A DNA stretch of 39,538 bases from Bacteroidia bacterium (GCA_025999935.1 BNXY01000023.1:1-39538), one strand, 5' to 3'. Shown: positions 8,649-17,910, numbered from the stretch's first letter. Notes: generated from the letters alone by a model not told the origin. Translations and numbers: made by a program.

Positions 8649-9649
8649 TGTTGTAAATTCTCTTTTTCTAATTTATATTTTGTGATATCCATTCCAAAGG
8701 TAAGTTTCAAATTATCCAGCAAATCATCCAATTCTGTCAATGATTTCTTACCAAAATTACGGAATTTCAACAAATCATTTTTTTGATATTTGACCAATTC
8801 TCCTAAGGTTTCCACATCGGCTGCCTTCAAGCAGTTCAATGCACGAACAGAAAGATTCATGTCAACCAATTTTGATTTCAACAACTGGCGCATGTGCAGT
8901 GCATCTTCATCAAATTCTTCATTTATCTCAGAACTAACAGGTTCCAAATGAATCTTTTCGTCGGAGAACAACATAAAATGATAAATCAAAATGCGTGCGG
9001 CTTCTTTCAAAGCTTCTTTTGGATGAATAGAACCATCGGTAGAGATTTCAAGAATCAACTTTTCATAGTCGGTCTTTTGTTCTACCCGAAAGTTCTCAAT
9101 TGTATATTTGACATTACGGATGGGCGTAAATATTGAATCGATAGCAATTTGATTAACCAAGTCGTTTTCCGTGCGGTTTTCTTCTGCCGGCACATATCCT
9201 CGGCCTTTATCAATGGTCAATTCAATAGCGAAACCTGCTGATTTGTCCAAGTTACAGATAACTAAATCCGGATTCAAAATATCGAATCCGGACAAATGTT
9301 TTCCGATATCACCGGCTTTGAATTTGTCAGTTCCTGCAACATTAATATTTACTTTTTCATTCTCAACAGTCTTAACCGTTTGTTTGAATCTTACTTTTTT
9401 AAGATTAAGGATGATATTTGTGATATCTTCGATAACCCCCGGAATAGTAGAAAATTCATGATCTACTCCTTCAATCCGGATGGAAGTAATTGCAAAACCT
9501 TCAAGTGAAGACAAAAGAATGCGGCGAAGGGAATTACCAATGGTAATCCCATAACCGGGTTCCAACGGACGGAATTCAAACTTCCCGTAATTGTTGTCCG
9601 CTTCCAACATTAATACCTTATCGGGCCTTTGAAATGCTAATATCGCCAT
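8645..9649 (-). CDS. rpoA: DNA-directed RNA polymerase subunit alpha
   Basis: 334 residues, ATG start. The N-terminal assembly domain covers about 1-230 ([20 protein letters not shown] is the dimerisation helix), then a Glu/Asp-rich linker, then the C-terminal domain at about 255-320 ([16 protein letters not shown]), which contacts UP elements and activators. The length is close to the 329 residues of E. coli. It sits 12 bases after rpsD and overlaps rplQ by 4 bases, the standard alpha-operon ending rpsM-rpsK-rpsD-rpoA-rplQ. Confidence 0.98.
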   Translation of the reverse strand: MAILAFQRPDKVLMLEADNNYGKFEFRPLEPGYGITIGNSLRRILLSSLEGFAITSIRIEGVDHEFSTIPGVIEDITNIILNLKKVRFKQTVKTVENEKVNINVAGTDKFKAGDIGKHLSGFDILNPDLVICNLDKSAGFAIELTIDKGRGYVPAEENRTENDLVNQIAIDSIFTPIRNVKYTIENFRVEQKTDYEKLILEISTDGSIHPKEALKEAARILIYHFMLFSDEKIHLEPVSSEINEEFDEDALHMRQLLKSKLVDMNLSVRALNCLKAADVETLGELVKYQKNDLLKFRNFGKKSLTELDDLLDNLKLTFGMDITKYKLEKENLQQ

Positions 9650-9661
9650 TATGAACTTAGG

Positions 9662-10267
9662 TTATTTAGAATATAATTCTACGATTAATTGCTCTTTAAT
9701 ATTCTCCGGAATATCAGTCCTGTCAGGGATATGCAAATATTTTGCACTCAATGAAGGCTGATCCCATTCGATCCAAGGATATTTACTGTGATTAACTCCT
9801 GAAACACTATCAAGAATCACTTCCAACGATTTGGCTTTTTCGCGAACGCCTATCACTTGTCCCGGTTTTACGGAATAAGAAGGAATATTCACAACCTTAC
9901 CATCCACTACAATGTGACGGTGAGAAACCAATTGGCGGGCGCCTGCTCTTGTTTTTGCCAACCCCATCCGATAAACGATATTATCCAAACGGGATTCCAA
10001 CAATTGAAGAAGCACTTCACCGGTAATCCCTTTTGAGCGGGACGCTTTTTCAAATAAATTACGGAATTGTTTTTCCAACACCCCGTAAGTATATTTCGCT
10101 TTTTGTTTTTCACGCAATTGGATACCGTATTCTGAAGTTTTTTTCTTCCGTCCGTTACCATGTTGTCCCGGAGGATAATTTTTCTTACTCAGAACTTTAT
10201 CCGGTCCGAAAATCGGCTCGCCAAACTTACGTGCGATTTTTGTCTTTGGTCCTGTATATCTTGCCAT
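9662..10267 (-). CDS. rpsD: 30S ribosomal protein S4
   Basis: 201 residues, ATG start. Primary 16S rRNA binder that starts small-subunit assembly. The S4-type RNA-binding domain is seen at about 90-150 ([40 protein letters not shown]). No zinc-type cysteines are present in the N-terminal part ([20 protein letters not shown]), so it is the C-minus form. In E. coli S4 represses the alpha operon; I see no matching RNA structure here. 21 bases downstream of rpsK. Confidence 0.98.
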   Translation of the reverse strand: MARYTGPKTKIARKFGEPIFGPDKVLSKKNYPPGQHGNGRKKKTSEYGIQLREKQKAKYTYGVLEKQFRNLFEKASRSKGITGEVLLQLLESRLDNIVYRMGLAKTRAGARQLVSHRHIVVDGKVVNIPSYSVKPGQVIGVREKAKSLEVILDSVSGVNHSKYPWIEWDQPSLSAKYLHIPDRTDIPENIKEQLIVELYSK

Positions 10268-10288
10268 TTTTTTTAATTTTTAATTTAA

Positions 10289-10678
10289 TTAAACTCTTCT
10301 TCTCTTAGGAGGACGACATCCATTGTGCGGAAGCGGCGTAACGTCGATAATTTCCGTTACTTCAATTCCGGCTCCATGCACCGTTCTGATTGCTGATTCA
10401 CGACCATTACCTGGCCCCTTTACATACGCTTTTACTCTTCTCAAGCCCAGATCATAAGCAATTTTCGCACAATCTTGTGCGGCCATCTGAGCGGCATAGG
10501 GCGTGTTCTTCTTGGAACTTCTAAATCCCATCTTACCTGCGGAAGACCAAGAAATTACTTGTCCTTCACTGTTTGCAAGAGTAACAATGATATTGTTAAA
10601 CGAAGAGTGAACGTGCAATTGACCGCTTGCGTCAACTTTCACTACCCTTTTTTTAGCTGCGACTGTTTTCTTTGCCAT
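10289..10678 (-). CDS. rpsK: 30S ribosomal protein S11
   Basis: 129 residues, the same length as in E. coli, ATG start. Small-subunit platform protein near the E-site mRNA path. Diagnostic segments are [40 protein letters not shown] and the basic C-terminus [15 protein letters not shown]. It lies 12 bases after rpsM in the alpha-operon order. Confidence 0.98.
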   Translation of the reverse strand: MAKKTVAAKKRVVKVDASGQLHVHSSFNNIIVTLANSEGQVISWSSAGKMGFRSSKKNTPYAAQMAAQDCAKIAYDLGLRRVKAYVKGPGNGRESAIRTVHGAGIEVTEIIDVTPLPHNGCRPPKRRRV

Positions 10679-10690
10679 AATTTACTTCAA

Positions 10691-11071
10691 TTACTTGGTT
10701 GCTTTTTTCTTGTTAGCGACTGTTTTTTTCCGTCCCTTACGGGTGCGGGCATTATTCTTGGTACTTTGACCTCTCACGGGTAAACCGATACGATGACGCA
10801 CGCCGCGATAAGCGCCTATATCCATCAAACGTTTGATATTCAACTGAACCTCAGAACGAAGATCCCCTTCTACTTTGAAGCTGCGACCAATGACTTCACG
10901 CACGGAGGCTGCCTGATCATCTGTCCAGTCCTTCACTTTAATGTCTCTGTCAATTCCCGCTTCCGCCAGAATTTTGTTGGCTGAACTGCGACCAATACCG
11001 AAAATATAAGTCAACGCAATCTCGCCTCTTTTGTTTTGAGGTAAATCTACCCCTACTATTCTTATAGCCAT
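10691..11071 (-). CDS. rpsM: 30S ribosomal protein S13
   Basis: 126 residues, ATG start. Small-subunit head protein that contacts P-site tRNA and bridges to L5. Typical segments are [20 protein letters not shown], the helix-hairpin-helix-like [10 protein letters not shown] and the basic tail with [17 protein letters not shown]. It lies 26 bases after rpmJ, as in other bacteria. Confidence 0.98.
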   Translation of the reverse strand: MAIRIVGVDLPQNKRGEIALTYIFGIGRSSANKILAEAGIDRDIKVKDWTDDQAASVREVIGRSFKVEGDLRSEVQLNIKRLMDIGAYRGVRHRIGLPVRGQSTKNNARTRKGRKKTVANKKKATK

Positions 11072-11097
11072 TTTTTAAAAATTTAGCAAAATAATTA

Positions 11098-11214
11098 TTA
11101 TCCCTGACGTTGTTTAAATTTAGGGTTTTTCTTATTGATCACATACAAACGTCCTTTTCTCCTTACGATTTTTGAATCGGGAGTGCGTTTTTTGATTGAA
11201 GCTCTTACTTTCAT
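11098..11214 (-). CDS. rpmJ: 50S ribosomal protein L36 (zinc-free type)
   Basis: 38 residues, read by hand from the ATG at 11214: it begins [20 protein letters not shown] and ends [12 protein letters not shown], the exact family length. L36 is a small large-subunit protein. The four usual zinc ligands (three Cys and one His) are all replaced (Thr 11, Ser 14, Asn 27 and Lys 32), so this is a C-minus form that should not need zinc. It sits 18 bases after infA and 26 bases before rpsM. Confidence 0.96.
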   Translation of the reverse strand: MKVRASIKKRTPDSKIVRRKGRLYVINKKNPKFKQRQG

Positions 11215-11232
11215 GTCTTTATATTTTTATTT

Positions 11233-11451
11233 TTATTTATACCTGAATGAAATCCGGCCTTTGGACAAATCATAAGGCGACATCTCTACTTTCACTTTAT
11301 CTCCCGGAAGGATTTTGATGTAATGCATTCGCATCTTCCCGGAAATGTGCGCCGTTATCTCATGCCCATTTTCCAATTCAACCCGGAACATTGCATTCGA
11401 CAATGCTTCTACAATGGTTCCATCTTGTTCTATTGCTGACTGTTTAGCCAT
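11233..11451 (-). CDS. infA: Translation initiation factor IF-1
   Basis: 72 residues, the standard length, ATG start. A single OB-fold that binds the 30S A site during initiation; typical segments are [39 protein letters not shown] and a C-terminal GRISFRYK. It lies 5 bases after map, in the conserved secY-map-infA-rpmJ order of this phylum. Confidence 0.98.
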   Translation of the reverse strand: MAKQSAIEQDGTIVEALSNAMFRVELENGHEITAHISGKMRMHYIKILPGDKVKVEMSPYDLSKGRISFRYK

Positions 11452-11456
11452 AAATA

Positions 11457-12236
11457 TTATTTATTTTGTAATACTTGATCTATCATTTCAAACGTCGATA
11501 AAATATCCGCTTTCCCCGGCCGGATAGCCACTGTGTGCTCAAAATGCGCCGATGGTTTACGGTCGGCGGTGCGAACCGTCCATCCGTCTTTTTTGTCAAA
11601 CTTCACATTTTTCGTACCCAAGTTAATCATTGGTTCGATGGCGATACACATTCCGTTTTTCAGAAGCGGGCCGTAACCTCTTTTCCCATAATTGGGAACT
11701 TCCGGGTCTTCGTGCATCACTTTTCCGATTCCGTGTCCGACCAATTCCCGGACTACGCTGTAACCTCTGTTTTCGCAGTAGATTTGAACCGCATGACTGA
11801 CATCTCCGATTCTTTTTCCTTCGACCGCAACGCTTATACCTTCGTATAAAGCCTCTTTGGTGGTTTGAAGTAATTTTTTTACTTCGGGAGCGACCTCTCC
11901 TACCTCAAACGTGTAGGCGGAATCGCCGCAATAACCGTTGATTTTCGTTCCGCAATCGACAGAAACAATGTCTCCGTCTTTCAGAGCGTATCCCCCCGGA
12001 ATCCCATGAACCACCTGTTCATTGACAGAAATACAAAGAGCGTTTGGAAATCCGTTGTATCCTTTGAACAAGGGTATTGCGCCATGGTCGTGAATAAACG
12101 TATCTGCTATTTTATCTAATTGAAGCGTGGTAACTCCCGGAGCAATGTGTTTTGCAACTTCGGCCAACGTAGCGCCGACCAATCGGTTCGCTACCCGCAT
12201 CAACTCTATTTCTTCGTCTGTTTTAAGATAAATCAT
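11457..12236 (-). CDS. map: Methionine aminopeptidase type I
   Basis: 259 residues from the ATG at 12236 ([14 protein letters not shown]). A TTG six bases further up is in frame and overlaps the secY stop, but the ATG gives the family-typical N-terminus. The enzyme removes the initiator Met from nascent proteins. Metal ligands are visible: two Asp in [18 protein letters not shown], His in [12 protein letters not shown], Glu in AIEPM and Glu in FEHTVA. There is no N-terminal SH3-like extension, so it is a type Ia enzyme. It starts 2 bases after the secY stop. Confidence 0.97.
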   Translation of the reverse strand: MIYLKTDEEIELMRVANRLVGATLAEVAKHIAPGVTTLQLDKIADTFIHDHGAIPLFKGYNGFPNALCISVNEQVVHGIPGGYALKDGDIVSVDCGTKINGYCGDSAYTFEVGEVAPEVKKLLQTTKEALYEGISVAVEGKRIGDVSHAVQIYCENRGYSVVRELVGHGIGKVMHEDPEVPNYGKRGYGPLLKNGMCIAIEPMINLGTKNVKFDKKDGWTVRTADRKPSAHFEHTVAIRPGKADILSTFEMIDQVLQNK

Positions 12237-12238
12237 TC

Positions 12239-13591
12239 TCAATAGGCCGAGCCTTGTCTTCCTTTAATCCTTCCCGATTTCAACAAACCGTCGTAATGGC
12301 GCATCAACAAATGGCTCTCCACCTGTTGCAATGTATCCAACACAACACCTACCAAAATCAATAAAGACGTTCCTCCAAAGAATTGTGCAAATTCCTGCTT
12401 GATTCCTATGATTCCGGCAAAAGCGGGCAAAATAGCTACCACAGCCAGAAAAAGGGAGCCGGGAAAAGTAATTCTCGACATGATTTCATCAATATATTCA
12501 GCCGTTTTCTTGCCCGGTTTTATACCCGGTATAAAGCCGTTGTTCCGTTTCAAATCTTCTGCCATTTGTTTCGGATTAATTGTAATTGCCGTATAAAAAT
12601 AGGTAAAAGCAATGATTAAAACAGCAAAAATGAAATTATACCAAAAACTGTGATGATCAGACAATGGCGCAAACAATTTGTACTTAAAGCTATCCGGATC
12701 AGTGTTACCGAAACCAATTAAGGTAATTGGAATAAACATGATAGCCTGTGCAAAAATAATTGGCATCACGTTGGCAGCATTCACTTTCAAAGGGATATAC
12801 TGACGCGCTCCGCCATATTGTTTGTTTCCGACCATTTGTTTGGCATATTGAACGGGGATTCTTCGTGTTCCCTGAACAAGCAGAATAGCGCCGGCAATAA
12901 CAGCCAACAAAAGCAGAATTTCGCCCAAAAACATGATCAAACCACCGGTTGCTTCATCGATTCTTGAATATAATTCCTGAATCAAAGCATGCGGCAAACG
13001 AGCGATAATACCCACCATGATGATAAATGAAATTCCATTTCCAACGCCTTTATCCGTGATTCTTTCTCCCAACCAGAGAACGAACATGGATCCTGCTGCA
13101 AGAATAATGGTCGAACTAACGTTAAACCACCATCCGCTTGGAATGGTTATTCCGGCTCCTACCGTCTGTTGCATCTGAACATTCAGATTGATCAAATACG
13201 TAGGCGCTTGTAAAATCAAAATGCCGACAGTCAAATAACGCGTGTACTGATTAATCTTCCGCCGTCCGCTTTCTCCTTCTCGTTGTAGCTTTTGGAAATA
13301 AGGAACTGCGATAGCTAACAATTGAATCACGATGGATGCCGAAATGTAGGGCATGATTCCCAAAGCAACAATAGATGCATTGGAAAAAGCGCCACCCGAA
13401 AACATATTCAGCAAAGACATCAGACCGCCTGCAGTTTGTTGTTCCAAAGCTGTCAACGAATGTGGGTCAATGCCCGGAAGCGTTATGACTGATAAAAAAC
13501 GGTACACCGTAATCAAAAGAAGAGTCAAGAGAATTCGATTTTTCAAATCCTCAATCTTCCAAATATTCTTTATCGTTTGAATTGCTCTCAT
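12239..13591 (-). CDS. secY: Protein translocase subunit SecY
   Basis: 450 residues, ATG start. Central channel of the Sec translocon in the inner membrane. Ten hydrophobic segments can be counted, beginning at ILLTLLLITVYRFLSVITLP, and the cytoplasmic loops carry the conserved INQYTRYLT and PGIKPGKKTAEYIDEIM motifs. The plug region is GGLMSLLNMFSGGAFSNASI. It follows rplO by 4 bases and so is tied to the spc gene order. Confidence 0.98.
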   Translation of the reverse strand: MRAIQTIKNIWKIEDLKNRILLTLLLITVYRFLSVITLPGIDPHSLTALEQQTAGGLMSLLNMFSGGAFSNASIVALGIMPYISASIVIQLLAIAVPYFQKLQREGESGRRKINQYTRYLTVGILILQAPTYLINLNVQMQQTVGAGITIPSGWWFNVSSTIILAAGSMFVLWLGERITDKGVGNGISFIIMVGIIARLPHALIQELYSRIDEATGGLIMFLGEILLLLAVIAGAILLVQGTRRIPVQYAKQMVGNKQYGGARQYIPLKVNAANVMPIIFAQAIMFIPITLIGFGNTDPDSFKYKLFAPLSDHHSFWYNFIFAVLIIAFTYFYTAITINPKQMAEDLKRNNGFIPGIKPGKKTAEYIDEIMSRITFPGSLFLAVVAILPAFAGIIGIKQEFAQFFGGTSLLILVGVVLDTLQQVESHLLMRHYDGLLKSGRIKGRQGSAY

Positions 13592-13595
13592 TTAA

Positions 13596-14042
13596 TTAGA
13601 GTTTTACAGCATTTCCTCCTGCTTTAGCAATCGCTTCTTCTGCGGTTTTGGAAAAGGCATGCGCCGAAATTTCCAAGGCAGAAGTAAGTGCGCCTTTAGC
13701 AAGAATTTTAACTAAATGTTTGGTGGATACAAACCCAGCGTTCACTAATTCTTTGATGCCGATTTTTGTAATCTGTTGAGCATCGGCCAATTGTTGTAAA
13801 GTATCAAGATTGATCGCCTTGTATTCAACACGATTGATATTCTTGAAACCAAACTTCGGCAAACGTCTTTGGATAGGCATCTGACCTCCTTCGAAACCAA
13901 TTTTCTTGGAATAACCCGATCTTGATTTCTGACCTTTATGACCTCTTGTGGAAGTTCCTCCCAAACCGGAACCCGTTCCACGACCAATGCGTTTACGGGT
14001 TTTTGTAGAACCTTCAGCAGGTTTTAAATTCGATAAATTCAT
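13596..14042 (-). CDS. rplO: 50S ribosomal protein L15
   Basis: 148 residues, ATG start. Large-subunit protein of late assembly. The basic Gly-rich N-terminus (GSTKTRKRIGRGTGSGLGG, RGHKGQKSRSGY) and GFEGGQMPIQRRLPKFGF are diagnostic. The 82-base gap to rpmD upstream is almost wholly heptanucleotide repeat, unlike the tight spacing elsewhere in the cluster. Confidence 0.98.
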   Translation of the reverse strand: MNLSNLKPAEGSTKTRKRIGRGTGSGLGGTSTRGHKGQKSRSGYSKKIGFEGGQMPIQRRLPKFGFKNINRVEYKAINLDTLQQLADAQQITKIGIKELVNAGFVSTKHLVKILAKGALTSALEISAHAFSKTAEEAIAKAGGNAVKL

Positions 14043-14133
14043 ATTAATTATTAATTATTAATTATTAATTATGAGTTATGAGTTATATTGCAGTATCTAC
14101 CACTTATAACTTATAACTTATAACTTATAACTC
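14043..14133. repeat. Heptanucleotide repeat array in the rpmD-rplO gap
   Basis: Four copies of ATTAATT, two of GAGTTAT, then a short spacer and four copies of CTTATAA. Every unit has period 7. Arms 14073-14087 and 14119-14133 are inverted copies with one mismatch, so the RNA can fold. The right arm runs into rpmD and supplies its stop codon and the codons for its last residues. Confidence 0.85.
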
Positions 14134-14301
14134 TACTGATACTAAATGTTTTACTTTCTCTATCATTCCCAAAATAGCGGGATTATCTTCGTGTTCAACC
14201 ACACGACCTGTTTTCCGCAATCCCAAAGCATCTAAAGTTCTTTTTTGATCTTTCGGACATCCGATGCGACTTATTACTTGTTTAATTTTAATTGTTGCCA
14301 T
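14125..14301 (-). CDS. rpmD: 50S ribosomal protein L30
   Basis: 58 residues, read by hand from the ATG at 14301. It begins [20 protein letters not shown], contains [19 protein letters not shown] and ends HLVSVEL; family length is about 58-60. Small large-subunit protein. An exact AAGGAGG Shine-Dalgarno sequence lies at 14311-14317 (minus strand), overlapping the rpsE stop codon. Its last codons fall in the heptamer repeat that fills the gap to rplO. Confidence 0.96.
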   Translation of the reverse strand: MATIKIKQVISRIGCPKDQKRTLDALGLRKTGRVVEHEDNPAILGMIEKVKHLVSVEL

Positions 14302-14315
14302 ATCTTTTTTCCTCC

Positions 14316-14831
14316 TTATCCTTTAAATACTTTTTCTACTGATATTCCACGGTTTTGAGCCACCATAGCCGGGTCGCGCAACTCACTCAAGGCAGCGATA
14401 GTCGCTTTTACCAAGTTGTGAGGATTGGACGAGCCTTTGGATTTTGCCAAAACGTCTGTGATTCCAACACTTTCCAATACCGCACGCATAGCGCCGCCGG
14501 CTTTCACTCCGGTACCATGGGTAGCCGGTTTGATAAACACTAATGCACCGCCGAATTTGGCGAGTTGTTCGTGAGGAATGGTACCTTTATATACAGGAAC
14601 TTTTATCAAGTTCTTCTTTGCTGCTTCAACGCCTTTGGCGATCGCGGCCGTTACTTCACCGGCTTTACCTAAGCCCCAACCAACGATGCCTTCTTCGTTT
14701 CCAACTACCACGATAGCTGCAAAACTGAAGGTACGACCTCCTTTGGTAACTTTAGTTACGCGATTGATGGCAACTAATCTGTCTTTTAACTCCAAGTCGT
14801 TTGTTGACTTTACTTTATTATTTACTGCCAT
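14316..14831 (-). CDS. rpsE: 30S ribosomal protein S5
   Basis: 171 residues, ATG start. Located at the mRNA entry side of the 30S and important for accuracy. The double-stranded-RNA-binding-like N-terminal domain ([40 protein letters not shown]) and the C-terminal S5 fold ([20 protein letters not shown]) are both intact. 6 bases after rplR, 14 bases before rpmD. Confidence 0.98.
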   Translation of the reverse strand: MAVNNKVKSTNDLELKDRLVAINRVTKVTKGGRTFSFAAIVVVGNEEGIVGWGLGKAGEVTAAIAKGVEAAKKNLIKVPVYKGTIPHEQLAKFGGALVFIKPATHGTGVKAGGAMRAVLESVGITDVLAKSKGSSNPHNLVKATIAALSELRDPAMVAQNRGISVEKVFKG

Positions 14832-14837
14832 TTCTTA

Positions 14838-15182
14838 TTAAAATTTAAGTCCACCTTTGCGGGCAGCTTCTGCCAATTCTTTTACTCTACCATGGTATAA
14901 GTAACCATTCCGGTCGAAAACTACGGCTTCGATGCCTGCCTCTTTAGATTTTTGAGCAATCAATTCGCCTACTTTGGAAGCAATTTCCTTTTTAGGCGCT
15001 TTGTCTGTAATTGCAACGGAAGAAGCGGCTGCCAAAGTTTTGCCGGTCAGGTCGTCAATAACCTGGGCATAAATTTGCTTGTTGCTTCTGAACACAGTCA
15101 AACGGGGACATGCAGCACTTCCTGAGATGTGTTTGCGCACCCGTTGTTTTATCTTAATTCTTCTTAATTCCTTTGTTGTCAT
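14838..15182 (-). CDS. rplR: 50S ribosomal protein L18
   Basis: 114 residues, ATG start. Binds 5S rRNA together with L5. Typical segments are [37 protein letters not shown] and the C-terminal [20 protein letters not shown]. It lies 21 bases after rplF and 6 bases before rpsE. Confidence 0.98.
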   Translation of the reverse strand: MTTKELRRIKIKQRVRKHISGSAACPRLTVFRSNKQIYAQVIDDLTGKTLAAASSVAITDKAPKKEIASKVGELIAQKSKEAGIEAVVFDRNGYLYHGRVKELAEAARKGGLKF

Positions 15183-15203
15183 AATATTTTCCGGTTTTAA
15201 AGA

Positions 15204-15755
15204 TTATTTACTTGCCGATTTTCCGGATTTTCTGCGAATAACTTCTCCTACAAAGCGGATACCTTTACCTTTGTAAGGTTCTACTTTGCGGAAAGAACGT
15301 ATTTTAGCGCAAACTTGTCCGATCAATTGTTTATCGTTCGATTCCAGAATGACCAACGGGTTTTTGTTACGTTCGGCTTTCGTTTCAACTTTAATTTCCG
15401 GAGGTAACTGCAAAAAGATATTATGCGTGTAACCTAACGAAAAATCCAGAATATTGCCGTTATTGGTCACGCGGTAACCAACGCCGACTAATTCGAGTTC
15501 TTTTTTATATCCTTCCGATACGCCAATTACCATGTTGTTGATCAATGAACGGTATAAGCCGTGCAAAGCGCGGTTTTGACGTTCGTCATCGGGACGGGAT
15601 ACGGTCAAAGTATTTCCTTCTACTTCAATGGTAATAGCCGGATTCACTGCCTGAGATAATTCGCCTTTCGGGCCTTTCACTGTAACCACGCCGTCTTTCT
15701 GGCTGACGGTTACTCCTGCGGGGATTGTAATGGGTAATTTTCCTATTCTTGACAT
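15204..15755 (-). CDS. rplF: 50S ribosomal protein L6
   Basis: 183 residues, ATG start. Large-subunit protein near the factor-binding site. Two L6 repeats are visible, the second with the signature PEIKVETKAERNKNPLVILE, and the C-terminus has YKGKGIRFVGEVIRRKSGKS. A clear AAGGAGG Shine-Dalgarno sequence (15763-15769, minus strand) lies 7 bases from the ATG, which is strong for this phylum. Confidence 0.98.
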   Translation of the reverse strand: MSRIGKLPITIPAGVTVSQKDGVVTVKGPKGELSQAVNPAITIEVEGNTLTVSRPDDERQNRALHGLYRSLINNMVIGVSEGYKKELELVGVGYRVTNNGNILDFSLGYTHNIFLQLPPEIKVETKAERNKNPLVILESNDKQLIGQVCAKIRSFRKVEPYKGKGIRFVGEVIRRKSGKSASK

Positions 15756-15771
15756 ACTTTTTCCTCCTTAA

Positions 15772-16167
15772 TTAATAAACATAACATAATACTTCGCCGC
15801 CGATTTTCAAATCACGGGCTTCTTTGTCTGTCATCACACCTTTAGAAGTACTCAGTACGGCAATACCCAAACCGTTCAATACGCGGGGCATTTCCTTATA
15901 ACCGGTATACCTACGCAAACCCGGAGTAGAAATTCTCTTCAGGGTTTTAATTGCGTTTACTTTATTAATGGGGTCATACTTCAAGGCGATTTTAATCGTA
16001 CCTTGAGGACCTTCCTCTACAAACTTGTAATTCAAGATGTAGCCTTTGTCGAAAAGGATCTTCGTGATCTCTTTCTTTAAATTCGATGCCGGAACCTCCA
16101 CCACTCTGTGTTTTGCTTTGATGGCGTTCCGCAGTCTTGTCAGATAATCTGCAATTGGATCTGTCAT
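15772..16167 (-). CDS. rpsH: 30S ribosomal protein S8
   Basis: 131 residues, ATG start. Primary 16S rRNA binder. Both halves are intact: MTDPIADYLTRLRNAIKAKH at the N-terminus and the C-terminal RNA-binding ISTPGLRRYTGYKEMP and GIAVLSTSKGVMTDKEAR. In most bacteria rpsN lies directly upstream; here 2.6 kb of unrelated genes separate the two, and rpsH is the first gene of a new transcript with its own promoter and a leader of about 140 bases. Confidence 0.98.
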   Translation of the reverse strand: MTDPIADYLTRLRNAIKAKHRVVEVPASNLKKEITKILFDKGYILNYKFVEEGPQGTIKIALKYDPINKVNAIKTLKRISTPGLRRYTGYKEMPRVLNGLGIAVLSTSKGVMTDKEARDLKIGGEVLCYVY

Positions 16168-16186
16168 AAATTAATAATTAAATTGA

Positions 16187-16200
16187 TCCCTACACAGGGA
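16187..16200 (-). other. Small hairpin in the rpsH leader
   Basis: A perfect 5-bp stem (16187-16191 with 16196-16200) and 4-base loop about 20 bases upstream of the rpsH ATG, inside the predicted leader. It could be a remnant of an autoregulatory structure or a chance fold; nothing else supports a function. Confidence 0.25.
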
Positions 16201-16311
16201 CAATATTTAACACTCTCATTCTTGATTTTCCTTATAGAAAAACATATTTTATCTTCTGAAAATCAACCCTATTCATTCACATTTTTAATAAAATGCACAG
16301 AAAATGGCTTG

Positions 16312-16343
16312 CAAAGGTAATATATATTTTTTGAAATAACAAA
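16312..16343 (-). promoter_or_regulatory. Promoter of the rpsH-to-rplQ unit
   Basis: On the minus strand TTTG (16343-16340), 20 bases, then TACCTTTG (16319-16312), followed directly by CA. This is a near-ideal Bacteroidota promoter. The core also shares the TTCAAAAAATATA spacer sequence seen in the rpsJ and rpsL promoters. Transcription would start near 16305. It lies in the 260-base gap between the T9SS cargo gene and rpsH and gives the downstream half of the spc operon its own start. Confidence 0.75.
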
Positions 16344-16427
16344 AACATTAGTAATTTTTTTCGGACATTTTAAAATCTTTGTGTATCTTGTCCGGATACT
16401 TATTCTTAACATTGTGTCTTGGGTTGT

Positions 16428-17831
16428 TTAGCGTGCATTTTGGAGTACAATCTTTTTCGCAACCATGCCTTTTTCGGTTTTTATTTGTACAAAATAGATG
16501 CCTACAGGCAAATGCGATATATCAAATGTGGTTTGTTGTGTATTCAATACATTAAGGCCTAACATGTTAAAAATTGAAATCTGTTGGATTTTTAACTCTC
16601 CATTTTCAATTCTCAATTCTCCTGTGGTTGGGTTGGGGTAAATGGATACATCATTTAATCCCGGTGTTGCAGACGGCTCTATAATAGCCGTGGGGGCAGA
16701 CACTTTTGTATAAGATGCGGTTAATTTATCACAACTCCCTTCAAAAACGCTTTGCATGTTATTATAATATAGCCATAAGGTTATGCTCGAAGTAACATCA
16801 TTATAACCCGATGGTTGCCAGCTTTCATTTCTCCACATCCAATATTTTGCCGATGTGCCATTGTTATTTTCATCATAAGTCATTAGATATTGTTTAACAT
16901 TTACCCAAGAATTATTTTTCCATTCTTGTTGTAGTTCGGTTAGTAAATTATGGTTTGAATCGTAGGTATTAGTAGATAAACTGATATTTTGCCATGAATT
17001 ATTTGCCCAACTTTGGCGTAGTATGCTCAACTTATTATGGTTGGAATCGTAGGTAAATATGACTGATTCGCCGTTTATCCAAGAATTATTTTCCCAATTT
17101 TGGAATATATCGGTTAGTCTATTATTGTTGGAGTCGTAGGTATAAGTAGATAAACTGATATTTTGCCATGAATTATTTGCCCAACTTTGGCGTAGTATGT
17201 TTAATATATTATTGTTGGAATCGTAAGTATATGTAACAGAGTCGGTATTTTCCCAAGAATCATTTCGCCACGTATAGGATAGTTCAGCTTGCAAATTCTG
17301 GTTGGAATCGTAGATATAAGTATAAGTATATGATCCTGAATTTTCCCAAGAATCATTTCGCCACACATGGTATTGTTTGGTTTGCAAATTCTGGTTGGAA
17401 TTGTAGGTATAAGTAGATAAATAGTAATTACTCCATGAATTATTTCCCCAACTTTGTTGTAATCTGCTTAGCAAATTCTGGTTGGAATCATAGGTATAAG
17501 TTAAAAGGCGAGGATTTACTCGAGAATTAAAACTCGTGCTTTCCGTTAATACGAATAATCCTTGTGGATCATAGTAGTATTCGAAAGTGTTTATATCGAC
17601 ACAGGTTTCCCCTTCGGGTCTAATAGCAAAACCGTATATCTTATCCGGCACCCACCAGTCCTGTCCGGATTTTGCTTGTTTCATCATCGGCAATTTTGGG
17701 GTTTCAAAATCCGGATATTCAAAACTTGCGTTTACTTCCTGATATTTCTGTGATGAAATATTGTTCTGCGCTGTGGCGGCTAAAAATCCTGTCGTTATTA
17801 GTGCGATGCTTAATAATATTATTTTTTTCAT
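16428..17831 (-). CDS. Secreted 29-residue-repeat protein with T9SS type A sorting domain
   Basis: 467 residues, ATG start and Sec signal peptide (IILLSIALITTGFLAATAQ). Residues of about 120-360 hold seven tandem units of 29-31 residues plus a partial one, on the pattern W-x-N-x-SW-x-N followed by TYDSNxNL, similar to YD-repeat-like secreted proteins of Bacteroidota. Two units contain an identical 55-base stretch. The last 80 or so residues are a T9SS C-terminal domain: VSIYPNPTTGELRIENGELK, then ISIFNMLG and HLPVGIYFVQIKTEKGMVAK. It should cross the outer membrane through T9SS and be released or surface-anchored. The gene stands inside the ribosomal spc operon, on the same strand, between rpsN and rpsH. 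The function of the repeat region is unknown. Confidence 0.85.
   Translation of the reverse strand: MKKIILLSIALITTGFLAATAQNNISSQKYQEVNASFEYPDFETPKLPMMKQAKSGQDWWVPDKIYGFAIRPEGETCVDINTFEYYYDPQGLFVLTESTSFNSRVNPRLLTYTYDSNQNLLSRLQQSWGNNSWSNYYLSTYTYNSNQNLQTKQYHVWRNDSWENSGSYTYTYIYDSNQNLQAELSYTWRNDSWENTDSVTYTYDSNNNILNILRQSWANNSWQNISLSTYTYDSNNNRLTDIFQNWENNSWINGESVIFTYDSNHNKLSILRQSWANNSWQNISLSTNTYDSNHNLLTELQQEWKNNSWVNVKQYLMTYDENNNGTSAKYWMWRNESWQPSGYNDVTSSITLWLYYNNMQSVFEGSCDKLTASYTKVSAPTAIIEPSATPGLNDVSIYPNPTTGELRIENGELKIQQISIFNMLGLNVLNTQQTTFDISHLPVGIYFVQIKTEKGMVAKKIVLQNAR
16591..16623. repeat. Heptanucleotide repeat inside the T9SS sorting domain
   Basis: Units TTTAACT, CTCCATT, TTCAATT, CTCAATT and CTCCT run in phase with period 7 within the coding sequence. 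Because 3 x 7 bases equals 7 codons, the repeat is translated as a seven-residue period, GELRIEN then GELKIQQ. CTCCATT and TTCAATT are also the units of the intergenic array at 24437-24468. Confidence 0.75.
16971..17199. repeat. Two identical 55-bp copies in the cargo-protein repeat region
   Basis: 16971-17025 and 17145-17199 are identical. They start 174 bases apart, that is two 29-codon units. Identity at synonymous positions means a recent copy or gene conversion within the array. Confidence 0.9.
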
Positions 17832-17867
17832 GATAATGCGCTTTGTTTAGTTTAATAAATTTATTAT

Positions 17868-17910
17868 ATGAATACTCAATGCTATACGTAACATAACATT
17901 GAGTATTCAT
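17868..17910. other. 14-bp inverted repeat spanning a stop codon
   Basis: Arms 17868-17881 (ATGAATACTCAATG) and 17897-17910 are perfect inverted copies with a 15-base loop. The stop codon of the small exported protein upstream falls at the left arm/loop border and the right arm encodes its residues NEYSM. There is no T-run after it on the minus strand, so a classical terminator is not supported. Confidence 0.6.

Noticed and set aside
16346..16427. Terminator after the T9SS cargo gene
   Set aside because: A 6-bp CGGACA/TGTCCG stem exists but is followed by an A-run on the minus strand, not T.
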